A stretch of 18,321 nt of DNA from the NCBI GenBank assembly GCA_964592115.1, contig CAZQCP010000052.1, forward strand, positions 1-18,321, written 5' to 3'. Position 1 is the first letter of the stretch, and every line of letters begins with the position of its first letter. This stretch comes from Sva-07 sp964592115 (GTDB lineage: Bacteria > Actinomycetota > Acidimicrobiia > Acidimicrobiales > Ilumatobacteraceae). Below, piece after piece: positions 7,436 through 14,343 of this stretch. The position numbers and the translations under genes are program-made. The notes under the pieces are model-generated. The model saw nothing but the letters and a program-made list of their open reading frames with translations, was not told the origin of the DNA and did no database searches.

Positions 7436-7459
7436 AAGAATCGTCGATCGCGTCGGGAT

Positions 7460-8194
7460 TCAGCCGGCGAGTGCGTTGACGAGCACGGCCACGGCGAAGC
7501 CGAACACCGTGACGATGCCGACGTCTCGGCCGCCGTGCTCGTAGGCCTCGGGCATCATCGACGTCGCGAGCATGGTCAGGATCGCACCGGCGGCGAACGC
7601 CAAGATGAACGCGATCGTCGTGTCGCTGGCACCATCGAGCAGGGCGTAGCCGAGGCCGGCGGCGATCGCCGACGTGATCGCGACGACACCCCACAGCGCC
7701 ATCACCCGCGTGGTCGTCCAACCGCCGTTGCGCAGTCCGGTCGTGGCGGCGATGCCTTCGGGCAGGTTGGAGATGACCACGGCGACGAGCATCGACACGC
7801 CGATGTCGCCGGTCTGGAGCAGCGTGAGACCGAGCACGGCCGATTCCGGGATCCCGTCGAGCATCGCCCCGAGCACGATCGCGAGGCCGCTGCCGCTCGG
7901 TGGCGCACCGCCGATGTCCTTGCGGTTGCCGTACCCGAACCGTTCGATCAGCTTGTCGCCGAACGTGAACACGAGCGCGCCGCCGAACAGGCCGAGCGTG
8001 GTCCATCGCAGGCCGCCTTCGGTGGCGATGGCGTCGTCGACGAGCTCGTAGGCGACGGCGCTGAGCAGCACGCCGGCGCCGAATCCCATCACGAAGCCGA
8101 GTGTGCGCGTGCCGGGTGCGCGAACGAGTGCGATCACCGCGCCGAGTACCAGCGAGGAGGCGCCGGCCAGCCCCCACATGAACGCGTCGAGCAT
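7460..8194 (-). CDS. ZIP-family divalent metal transporter
   Basis: This is a 244-residue integral membrane protein with about eight hydrophobic spans. Two spans carry the ZIP metal-path signatures: MLDGIPESAVLG (111-122) and VISNLPEGIAATTG (140-153). They correspond to the HNxPEG motifs in transmembrane helices 4 and 5 that carry zinc or other divalent metals. Both motifs lack the usual histidine (Asp and Ser occupy the place), while the Pro-Glu pairs remain, so metal choice or even direction may differ from zinc importers such as ZupT. The ATG at 8194 gives a normal N-terminus directly entering helix 1. A longer frame to 8620 is antisense to nadD and is rejected. It is divergent from nadD with only 60 nt between. 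Confidence 0.88.
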   Translation of the reverse strand: MLDAFMWGLAGASSLVLGAVIALVRAPGTRTLGFVMGFGAGVLLSAVAYELVDDAIATEGGLRWTTLGLFGGALVFTFGDKLIERFGYGNRKDIGGAPPSGSGLAIVLGAMLDGIPESAVLGLTLLQTGDIGVSMLVAVVISNLPEGIAATTGLRNGGWTTTRVMALWGVVAITSAIAAGLGYALLDGASDTTIAFILAFAAGAILTMLATSMMPEAYEHGGRDVGIVTVFGFAVAVLVNALAG

Positions 8195-8239
8195 CGGTGG
8201 CGAGCGTAGACGCGGGCGTGTTCGGCCAGGTGGAGCCAA

Positions 8240-8245
8240 TAGAGT
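8240..8245 (+). promoter_or_regulatory. Candidate -10 box for nadD
   Basis: TAGAGT fits TANNNT and ends 9 nt before the GTG start of nadD, predicting a leader of only about 2-3 nt. No strong -35 or Shine-Dalgarno is present. This fits near-leaderless expression, common in actinobacteria, but remains inference. Confidence 0.3.
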
Positions 8246-8254
8246 GACTCGATC

Positions 8255-8860
8255 GTGCCCGGACCTGCCCCCCAGCTGCGCCGCATCGGGCTGTTCGGCG
8301 GCACGTTCGACCCGCCCCACGTCGGTCATCTCGTGACGGCGGTCAACGTGCGTCACGCGCTCGACCTCGACGTGGTCGTGTTGATGGTCGCGAACGTGCC
8401 GTGGCAGAAGGAAGGCACCCGCGAGATCACGCCGGCCGAGGATCGGTTCGACATGGTCGCGGCGGCGGTCGAGGAGGTGCCTGGGCTCGTTCCGGGGCGT
8501 CACGAGATCGACCGGGGTGGGTCCAGTTACACCGCGGACACGCTGGCGTGGCTCGCGGACGAGCATCCGGGAGCCGAGCTGTTCACCGTGATCGGCGACG
8601 ACGCGGCAGCCGGGCTCCACACGTGGTCTCGCTGGGACGAGGTCGTCAAGCGTTCCTCGATGGTGGTCGTCGATCGGCCGGGCGAACCTGTCGAGCTCGA
8701 CGATGACATCGACTGGATCCGTGTCGAGGTGCCGCGCCTCGAGGTGTCGAGCACCGACCTGCGAGCGCGCTTCACCGACGGCCGCCCGCTGGACTACCTC
8801 GTGACGCAGCCGGTGCTCGACGTGATCCGCGAGCGCGGGCTGTACGGGGAGGCGCCATGA
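8255..8860 (+). CDS. nadD: Nicotinate-nucleotide adenylyltransferase
   Basis: This 201-residue cytoplasmic enzyme adenylates nicotinate mononucleotide to deamido-NAD in NAD synthesis. The nucleotidyltransferase signature GGTFDPPHVGH is at residues 15-25, and the second motif SSTDLR (canonical ISSTxIR) is at 165-170. The length matches bacterial NadD. The start is a GTG about 11 residues before the first conserved strand (RRIGLFGG). The stop overlaps the next gene as ATGA, so the three-gene cluster nadD - LCP-like - rsfS is probably one transcript. The nadD-rsfS neighbourhood is common in Gram-positive bacteria. Confidence 0.97.
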   Translation: MPGPAPQLRRIGLFGGTFDPPHVGHLVTAVNVRHALDLDVVVLMVANVPWQKEGTREITPAEDRFDMVAAAVEEVPGLVPGRHEIDRGGSSYTADTLAWLADEHPGAELFTVIGDDAAAGLHTWSRWDEVVKRSSMVVVDRPGEPVELDDDIDWIRVEVPRLEVSSTDLRARFTDGRPLDYLVTQPVLDVIRERGLYGEAP

Positions 8861-10185
8861 CGGCGATCGCCAACGAACGCAAGCGGACCACGGCGACAGC
8901 GGCGGTGCTGCTGGTCGTGTTGGCCCTCGTGGCCGCGGCGATGTCCGTCGTCGGCGTGTTCACGCTGGCGAACTCGAAGGAGGGTGAGGCGGTCGGGATC
9001 GATGATCGTCCGCGCGAGTCGTTCCCGGCGACACCGAACGGGCTGCTGGCGATCCACGATGGCGAGGGTCAGCTGACCTCGCTGATCGTCATGACGTTGC
9101 TCCCGGAAGGTCAAGGTGGGTCGATCGTGACGATCCCGGTCAATGCCGACGTGTCCGCGGGCTTCGGGTTGCAGCGCCGCCCCCTCGACGAGTCGTTCGA
9201 TCCCGACGATGTCGAAGGCCTCGTGGCGTCGGTCGAAGAGATGCTGTCGATCACGATCCAGCGGGCCTCGGTGCTCGCTCCGGAACAGTTGGCGACGATG
9301 CTCGAGCCCGTCGAGACGCTCGAGGTCGTGCTCCCGCACGACGTGATCGACTCCAGCGCCGCGGGTGACGGGATCGACGACGATGGCGATGACGACGTCG
9401 GGCTCGTCGTCACATCCGGACTCCAGACGCTCACACGGCAACAGATCGTCGAGGTGCTCACGGCGTGGGACGACGACCGCGACGCCTACGAGCAGCACGA
9501 GACGACCGTCCAGATGTGGACGGCGCTGGCTCGCACAGCGCCGATCGCGTCGCCACCGGAGCCAGTCACGACAGATGACCTCGGCCGTCCGGTCGCTCCG
9601 GCGTCGGCTCAGGAGCTGCGCGAGCGGATGTGGCAAGGCGACGTCGGCGTTCGCGACATCGCCACCGTTCGCCTCGTGGGGTCGGAGAACCCGACGGACG
9701 AGGATGTCGTGCTGCTCGACCGCCGTGACACGGCGCTCGTGTTCGCGCAGATCTCGCCGGGACTCGTGTCGAGTGCGACGACCGGGATGCGGGTGCGCGT
9801 CGTTGCGCCGTTCACCGACGAGCAACTGGCCGCGGAGGGGTACGCGTCGTCGTCGGAGATGTTGCTGGACTTCATCGGCACGATGATGTTCGTCCAGGCG
9901 AGCGTCGTGTCCATCGACTCGGCACCCACGGGAGCAGCGGACGTGACCATCGTCGAAGCGGCACAGCCGAGCGGTGTCGTGCAGGTCCAGGCGAGCGTCG
10001 AGGCGCTGTTCGGCCCGTCCGAGGTCCGCCTCGCCGAGTCGGTGATCGACGGCGTCGACCTCGTGGTCACGCTCGGAACGGGGTACCTGTCGCGGGGTGC
10101 CGGCGCCACCGAGCCCGACACCAGCGCACCCGACACCAGCGCCGTGGGTACGGTGGCGACCAATGGGACACTCGACGATGGCTGA
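8857..10185 (+). CDS. Membrane-anchored LCP/LytR-like protein, probably without canonical catalysis
   Basis: This is a 442-residue protein with a basic N-terminus, one membrane span (about 13-36) and a long extracytoplasmic region. Residues ~63-170 (LLAIHDGEGQLTSLIVMTLLP, then SIVTIPVNAD, VEGLVASVEEMLSITIQ and LEPVETLEVVLPHDV) follow the strand-helix order of the LytR-CpsA-Psr domain. That domain attaches teichoic acids or arabinogalactan to peptidoglycan. The C-terminal ~150 residues resemble a LytR_C-type domain, followed by a Thr/Asp/Pro-rich tail. The LCP motif SIPRD is here TIPVN, so the conserved Arg and Asp are missing. That argues for a structural or binding role. The start overlaps nadD by ATGA, and the 3' end overlaps rsfS. 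Family assignment is by pattern, not certain. Confidence 0.72.
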   Translation: MTAIANERKRTTATAAVLLVVLALVAAAMSVVGVFTLANSKEGEAVGIDDRPRESFPATPNGLLAIHDGEGQLTSLIVMTLLPEGQGGSIVTIPVNADVSAGFGLQRRPLDESFDPDDVEGLVASVEEMLSITIQRASVLAPEQLATMLEPVETLEVVLPHDVIDSSAAGDGIDDDGDDDVGLVVTSGLQTLTRQQIVEVLTAWDDDRDAYEQHETTVQMWTALARTAPIASPPEPVTTDDLGRPVAPASAQELRERMWQGDVGVRDIATVRLVGSENPTDEDVVLLDRRDTALVFAQISPGLVSSATTGMRVRVVAPFTDEQLAAEGYASSSEMLLDFIGTMMFVQASVVSIDSAPTGAADVTIVEAAQPSGVVQVQASVEALFGPSEVRLAESVIDGVDLVVTLGTGYLSRGAGATEPDTSAPDTSAVGTVATNGTLDDG

Positions 10186-10603
10186 GCCTGACGGGTCGCT
10201 GGCGCTCGCGGTGCGCGCCGCTCATGCGGCGGCCGATCTCAAGGCGTCGGACGTCGTCGTGTTGGATGTCGGCGAGATCTTGTCGATCACGGGCTACTTC
10301 GTGATCGCCGCTGGGTCGAACCCGCGGCAGGTACGAGCGATCGTCGACGACGTCGAGGCGAAGGTCAAAGCGGGGCACGCTCGATCGCCATTGCGGGTCG
10401 AGGGTGTGCGCGAGCAGCAGTGGACGCTGATCGACTACGGCGACGTCGTCGTGCACGTGTTCCTGGATTCGGTGCGCGAGTTCTACGAGATCGAGCGTCT
10501 CTACCTCGACGCGCCGCGGGTCGACTGGGAGAACATCTCGTCGGTCGCCATCGACGACGATGACGGGTCGTCCCCGTCCTCATCCACCGCGACGGACGAG
10601 TGA
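10163..10603 (+). CDS. rsfS: Ribosomal silencing factor RsfS
   Basis: This 146-residue RsfS/Iojap protein binds ribosomal protein uL14 and blocks subunit joining when nutrients are scarce. Motifs are VVLDVGEILSITGYFVIAAG, NPRQVRAIVDDVE, VEGVREQQWTLIDYGDVVVH and REFYEIERLY, in the family order. An acidic/serine-rich tail (DDDDGSSPSSS) follows the domain. I place the start at the ATG at 10163, with GGTGG six nt upstream. The in-frame ATG at 10178 (MAEPDG) is nearly as good and would leave only an 8-nt overlap with the preceding gene. The 3' end overlaps the convergent membrane-protein gene by 24 nt. Confidence 0.95.
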   Translation: MGHSTMAEPDGSLALAVRAAHAAADLKASDVVVLDVGEILSITGYFVIAAGSNPRQVRAIVDDVEAKVKAGHARSPLRVEGVREQQWTLIDYGDVVVHVFLDSVREFYEIERLYLDAPRVDWENISSVAIDDDDGSSPSSSTATDE

Positions 10604-12562
10604 CGTGCAGACCGGCACCCCGCCGTCGTCGGGGTGGGTGACGGCGAAGTCGGGGTGAGTTGCCATCCGCGCCAGGTCGGGGGCACGGAAGTCCACGAGC
10701 GCATCGGTGCCGTCGACGGTGACGCGCAGTCCCTGGCGGATCCACCCTGCCGTCGGATCGGAGACCACGTCGATCTCGACCGGGCTGCCGTCCCATTCGA
10801 GCACTGAGCCCTCGATGACCTCGCCGGTCGCGGCGTGGAAGACCAACTGGATCTCGGCACGGTCGGAGTCGGCGACGACATCGATCCGGTCGCCCCCCTC
10901 CGGGTCCTCATGCCTGTCGACGTCGTCGCCGAGGACCTCGCCGAGCAGTGGCGTCGTACCGTCGGGCGGATCGAACGTCCCGACGAGGTGACGTACACCC
11001 GCGGCGCGCTCGAGGGGCACCCAGTCACCCTGCGATGCGATGTACAGGCCGTCGCACGGTCCGTCGATCCCGACGACGCCGTCGCGCGGCACCGGCGCGG
11101 TCGGGTCGATCTTGACCACCGACGGCGGGTGCCCGCCGAACACCGCGTCGTCGATGTCGTAGCGGGTGGCCGTGAACCCGGGCCGTTCGATGCCGTCGAT
11201 CCATGTCGCCAGGGCGACGTTGACGGCAGTCCCCCAGGCCAGGAGTACGGCGACGGCAGTCAAGGCGACCGCGCGACGGCCGGCCGGCGGCGTCACATGG
11301 AACGCCGCGGTGGCGACGGCGCCGAGCACGACGAGTCCGGGCAGGAGGTCGACGAGGTAGCGGTTGGCGATGAAGCCGATGGCGATCGTCGGCGCAGCGG
11401 CGACGGCGGCGCCGGCGAGCAGCGGCGTCACCTGCCAGTGGCGGTGGCGAACGGCGATCACCGCGCCGATGACGGCGAGAACCACGAGCAGCGTCGCCGA
11501 CGCGGTCAGCGAGCTCGACGGGGTGTTGCTCTCGAGCGGGTAGGAACCGAACTCGTGCGCCCGCGGACCGAAGCGGATGAACGGGACGAGACGTTCGACG
11601 GCGAACGCGTCGGGCCGGAGGTAGTGCACGAGTGTCGTCGGGATGAAGTGCAGCCCGAAGAAGCTGTTGTCGTTCCCCGCGAACCAGGCCGCGCGGTCGG
11701 GGTCCATCAGGGTCAGCACCTGCCGGTCTGCGGGGAGGTCGAACAGCGTGCCGACCTTGGCGAGGTTGAGCCCGCTGTGGATCGCAACGCCGCACGCGCC
11801 GATACCGAGCATCGTCAGCGACAGCCGTCGGTCGCGACGCCACACGACGATCGCCACGATGCCGACAGCGGTGACCGCGCCGAGGCCGACGGACACACGC
11901 GTGAGGATCGTGGCGACGCTCGCCGCGGCGGCGAGGAGCGCGTTCGCGATCGTCGGGTCGCGGAGGACGTCGAGCAGCTTGACGAACGTGGCGAGCACGA
12001 GCACGAACGCCCACAGTTCGGTCTCGTGGTAGACGGTGGCGTCGCCGGCGAGCGCCAGCACCGGCGAGCAGGCGACAGCGGCAACGAGCAGTGCCGGCCG
12101 CCACGGAGCACCGTTCGAGGCGAGGCCGACACTCGAGTCGCTCGTGGCGCCGTCGCGTTCGCCGACCATCCGCGCGACGCGCACGGCGAGATGGAACGTG
12201 ACGGTGCACAGCAACACGAACCCGACGACCATCGAGATTCGGGTGAGGCGCCCGTCGGCCCACGACCCGAAGATCGCCGTCGGGAGCCTCGCGATGGCGA
12301 GGAACGGGCCGTAGTAGAGGTACGTGCGCCCGTCGATCAAGAAGCCTTCGATGTCGGCGACGTCGGCGGGAACTGCCAGCCGTCCGTGGAGGAACGCTCG
12401 CGCCTGTACGTCGTAGAAGTCGCTCGAGAAGTCGCCGCGGGCGAACAGCATCCACGGTCGCCAGCGGCACAGCACGAGCGTGAACAATGTGGTGCCGACG
12501 ATGGTGACGAGTTGGGCGGGGCGGCGCTGTGCCGCGGGGATGCCCGAGCTCGCGCGCCACAT
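10580..12562 (-). CDS. Polytopic membrane protein, probable GT-C-type glycosyltransferase
   Basis: This is a 660-residue protein with about ten or more hydrophobic spans through residue ~450, followed by a ~200-residue soluble C-terminal domain. The N-terminal loop after helix 1 reads DFSSDFYDVQARAFLHGRL, and YLYYGPFLAIARLP follows. This loop layout, with acidic residues facing outward after the first helix, is typical of GT-C enzymes that use polyprenyl-phosphate sugars. The C-terminal part (FDPPDGTTPLLGEV onward) is acidic and beta-like, with no family I can name. The gene starts 3 nt after the stop of the GT2-methyltransferase gene, so the two are surely cotranscribed. A GT2 making polyprenyl-phospho-sugar and a GT-C using it would be a sensible pair. 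The donor and acceptor are unknown. Confidence 0.75.
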   Translation of the reverse strand: MWRASSGIPAAQRRPAQLVTIVGTTLFTLVLCRWRPWMLFARGDFSSDFYDVQARAFLHGRLAVPADVADIEGFLIDGRTYLYYGPFLAIARLPTAIFGSWADGRLTRISMVVGFVLLCTVTFHLAVRVARMVGERDGATSDSSVGLASNGAPWRPALLVAAVACSPVLALAGDATVYHETELWAFVLVLATFVKLLDVLRDPTIANALLAAAASVATILTRVSVGLGAVTAVGIVAIVVWRRDRRLSLTMLGIGACGVAIHSGLNLAKVGTLFDLPADRQVLTLMDPDRAAWFAGNDNSFFGLHFIPTTLVHYLRPDAFAVERLVPFIRFGPRAHEFGSYPLESNTPSSSLTASATLLVVLAVIGAVIAVRHRHWQVTPLLAGAAVAAAPTIAIGFIANRYLVDLLPGLVVLGAVATAAFHVTPPAGRRAVALTAVAVLLAWGTAVNVALATWIDGIERPGFTATRYDIDDAVFGGHPPSVVKIDPTAPVPRDGVVGIDGPCDGLYIASQGDWVPLERAAGVRHLVGTFDPPDGTTPLLGEVLGDDVDRHEDPEGGDRIDVVADSDRAEIQLVFHAATGEVIEGSVLEWDGSPVEIDVVSDPTAGWIRQGLRVTVDGTDALVDFRAPDLARMATHPDFAVTHPDDGGVPVCTSLVRRGG

Positions 12563-12565
12563 GGC

Positions 12566-13990
12566 TCAGCGCGGCTGCGTCGGCGTCAGCTCGTACACGA
12601 GCTGGTACGCGAACAACGTCGGCCAGACGCGGACGAGCGCACGGTCGATGGCGCCGGTCGTGCGGGCGATCACTCCCTCGGGGGCGATGCCGAGCGCGTC
12701 GAGGGGGAGCCCGGTGTGGGCGTGGGCGCACGGTTCGAGCCCTGCGGCAGTCGCCGTACGGAGGAACGATCGGCGGGAGAAGAAGCGCAGATGGGTCTCG
12801 TCGAGGATGCCGCGCTGGTCGTAGTCGAAGCGCCCGGTGACGACCCTCGCCCGCGGGTACCAGTGCCCGAAGTTCGGCACGCTGATGATCGCCGAGCCAC
12901 CGGGCCGCACGTGCTCGGCGATGTCGCGCAGCAGGGCTGTCGAGTCGCCGACGTGTTCGATCACGTCGGCGCCGATCACCACGTCGAACAGGTCGTCGAT
13001 CTCGTCGGGGAGGCCGCCGCTGAGGTCGGCGCGCACGAACCGGTCGGTCCGTTCGGTGACGCCTTCGGCTTCGTGGACGTCGACGCCGGTCACCTCGTGC
13101 CCTGCCTCGCGCAGCGCGTGGGCGAGCCATCCGGCCCCACATCCCACGTCGAGAATACGCGCCCGCGGACGCGTCTCGAGCATCGCCAGGATGCGCCCGT
13201 GCGAGCTGGTGGGGGAGGGCTTGAACGCATACTCCTCGTCGACGTGACCGAGTTGGCCGCTGCCGAACCCTGAGCGCCCGAGCCGGTACCGAATCGTGTC
13301 GATCATCACGTCCTTGGCGTACGCCATGCCGTTGACGCGGCAGATCTCGTCGCCGTAGTAGGTCGGGATCGGTACCTCGACGATCTTCTTGTCCGCAGCT
13401 GCGAGCTGGAGGATGATCTCGGTGTCGAAGTCGAAGTCGTTCGAGTTGTCGGCGAACGGGATCTCGCCGAGCGCGCTCACGCGGTAGGCGCGGTAGCCGG
13501 AGTGCCACTCCGACAGCCCGAGGCCGGTGAGTGTGTTCTGGGCGGTGCTGAGGATGCGGTTGCCGACGAACTTGTACAGCGGCATGCCGCCGCGGCGGGC
13601 CTGGCCGGCCTCCATCATCCGCGAGCCGAACACGGCATCGGCGTCACCGTGGACGATCGGCTCGATCAGCTCGCCCATCACCTCGGGTGCGTACTGACCG
13701 TCGCCGTGGAGGAGTACGACGACGTCCCAGCCGTGGTCGAGCGCATACCGGTAACCCAACTTCTGGTTGCCGCCGTAGCCGAGGTTGCGCTCGTGGCGCA
13801 CGATCGTGAGGTTGAGGTGCGACTCGCGCTGGAGGTAGGCGTCGGCGACGGTGTGGGTCGCATCGGTGGAGTGGTCGTCTTGCACGAGCACCTCGGCGAG
13901 CTGCAGCGACGCCGCCGGAGGGATGCGATCGAGAACGTCGACGAGCGTCGTCTCGGCGTTGTAGGCGACCACGAGCACGCCGACCTTCAT
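12566..13990 (-). CDS. Fused GT2 glycosyltransferase and SAM-dependent methyltransferase
   Basis: This is a 474-residue two-domain protein. Residues 1-~235 are a family 2 (DPM1/polyisoprenyl-phosphate type) glycosyltransferase: VGVLVVAYNAE at the N-terminus, VLVQDDHSTD (34-43), HERNLGYGGNQ (66-76), HGDGQYAPE (95-103) and SGYRAYR (164-170). Residues ~265-430 are a class I methyltransferase: ARILDVGCGAGWLAHAL (277-293) for SAM binding, FDVVIGADVIEHVGD (335-349), and LDETHLRFFS (396-405), typical of sugar or lipid-linked substrates. The ATG at 13990 has a near-perfect Shine-Dalgarno (AAGGAGG, 6-nt spacing). It is the first gene of a two-gene operon with the GT-C-like membrane protein. It probably charges a polyprenyl phosphate and methylates a related product. 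The frame upstream of 13990 is not coding. Confidence 0.9.
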   Translation of the reverse strand: MKVGVLVVAYNAETTLVDVLDRIPPAASLQLAEVLVQDDHSTDATHTVADAYLQRESHLNLTIVRHERNLGYGGNQKLGYRYALDHGWDVVVLLHGDGQYAPEVMGELIEPIVHGDADAVFGSRMMEAGQARRGGMPLYKFVGNRILSTAQNTLTGLGLSEWHSGYRAYRVSALGEIPFADNSNDFDFDTEIILQLAAADKKIVEVPIPTYYGDEICRVNGMAYAKDVMIDTIRYRLGRSGFGSGQLGHVDEEYAFKPSPTSSHGRILAMLETRPRARILDVGCGAGWLAHALREAGHEVTGVDVHEAEGVTERTDRFVRADLSGGLPDEIDDLFDVVIGADVIEHVGDSTALLRDIAEHVRPGGSAIISVPNFGHWYPRARVVTGRFDYDQRGILDETHLRFFSRRSFLRTATAAGLEPCAHAHTGLPLDALGIAPEGVIARTTGAIDRALVRVWPTLFAYQLVYELTPTQPR

Positions 13991-14026
13991 GGCGTCCCTC
14001 CTTTCGCCCGGGAGTGTACGCGGCGC

Positions 14027-14057
14027 TTGTGGTGGCGCTCGGTTCCCCGGATACACT
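14027..14057 (+). promoter_or_regulatory. Possible promoter for the tRNA-Ala gene
   Basis: TTGTGG (14027-14032) and TACACT (14052-14057) form a -35/-10-like pair with a 19-nt spacer, about 45 nt before the mature tRNA. The -10 fits TANNNT well. The spacer is on the long side, so the -35 call is weak. Confidence 0.35.
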
Positions 14058-14102
14058 CACCGCTCGGTTCGGCCGCCTCGGCGCCCCGCGCCACCCGCAT
14101 GC

Positions 14103-14175
14103 GGGGCTATAGCTCAGTTGGTAGAGCGCTTCCATGGCATGGAAGAGGTCAGGAGTTCGATTCTCCTTAGCTCCA
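14103..14175 (+). tRNA. tRNA-Ala (anticodon GGC)
   Basis: A full cloverleaf can be folded by hand. The acceptor stem is GGGGCTA/TAGCTCC with a G3-U70 wobble, the identity element for alanyl-tRNA synthetase. The D stem is GCTC/GAGC, with the AGTTGGTA loop. The anticodon stem is CTTCC/GGAAG, with loop ATGGCAT and anticodon GGC at 14136-14138. The variable loop is AGGTC. The T stem is AGGAG/CTCCT, with loop TTCGATT. Discriminator A is at 14175, followed by CCCCA, so the 3' CCA is not encoded directly after it. It reads GCC/GCU alanine codons. No integrase or duplicated 3' end is nearby. Confidence 0.97.
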
Positions 14176-14182
14176 CCCCACC

Positions 14183-14217
14183 GGCCCAGGTCACTCGACC
14201 TGGGCCTCTTGCGTTTT
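14183..14217 (+). terminator. Strong intrinsic terminator after tRNA-Ala
   Basis: GGCCCAGGTC (14183-14192) pairs perfectly with GACCTGGGCC (14197-14206) around an ACTC loop, followed by TCTTGCGTTTT. It starts 8 nt after the tRNA and is the clearest Rho-independent terminator in the window. Confidence 0.9.
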
Positions 14218-14236
14218 CCGGCCCATCGGAATCGAC

Positions 14237-14279
14237 CTGGGGCAGATCCGTTTCGGATTCCGGAAGGAATCTGCCCCAG
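14237..14279. repeat. Inverted repeat between tRNA terminator and channel gene
   Basis: CTGGGGCAGAT (14237-14247) pairs perfectly with ATCTGCCCCAG (14269-14279) around a 21-nt spacer that itself holds TCCGTTTCGGA and TTCCGGAA dyads. It may end transcription from the channel gene on the minus strand, although no T run follows. A cruciform or mobile palindrome is an alternative. Confidence 0.5.
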
Positions 14280-14343
14280 ATCGTTGGGGGCCGCGGTGGG
14301 GGCACGATGTGGGGACGGTGGGGGCGCGGCCGGGAGGGAGCGG

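Noticed and set aside
7180..7437. 85-codon minus-strand ORF in the gap upstream of the sigma gene
   Set aside because: The sequence has no motif, mixed codon use unlike neighbours, and overlaps the sigma start; the gap looks regulatory.
10835..13273. 812-codon plus-strand ORF and an 827-codon minus-strand ORF (11025-13508)
   Set aside because: Both overlap the glycosyltransferase genes in wrong frames, and their translations are extreme Arg/Glu/Asp/Gly mixtures with no domain, typical shadows in GC-rich DNA.
14103..14279. Integration site of a mobile element at the tRNA gene
   Set aside because: No integrase, no duplicated tRNA 3' end and no foreign-looking genes nearby.
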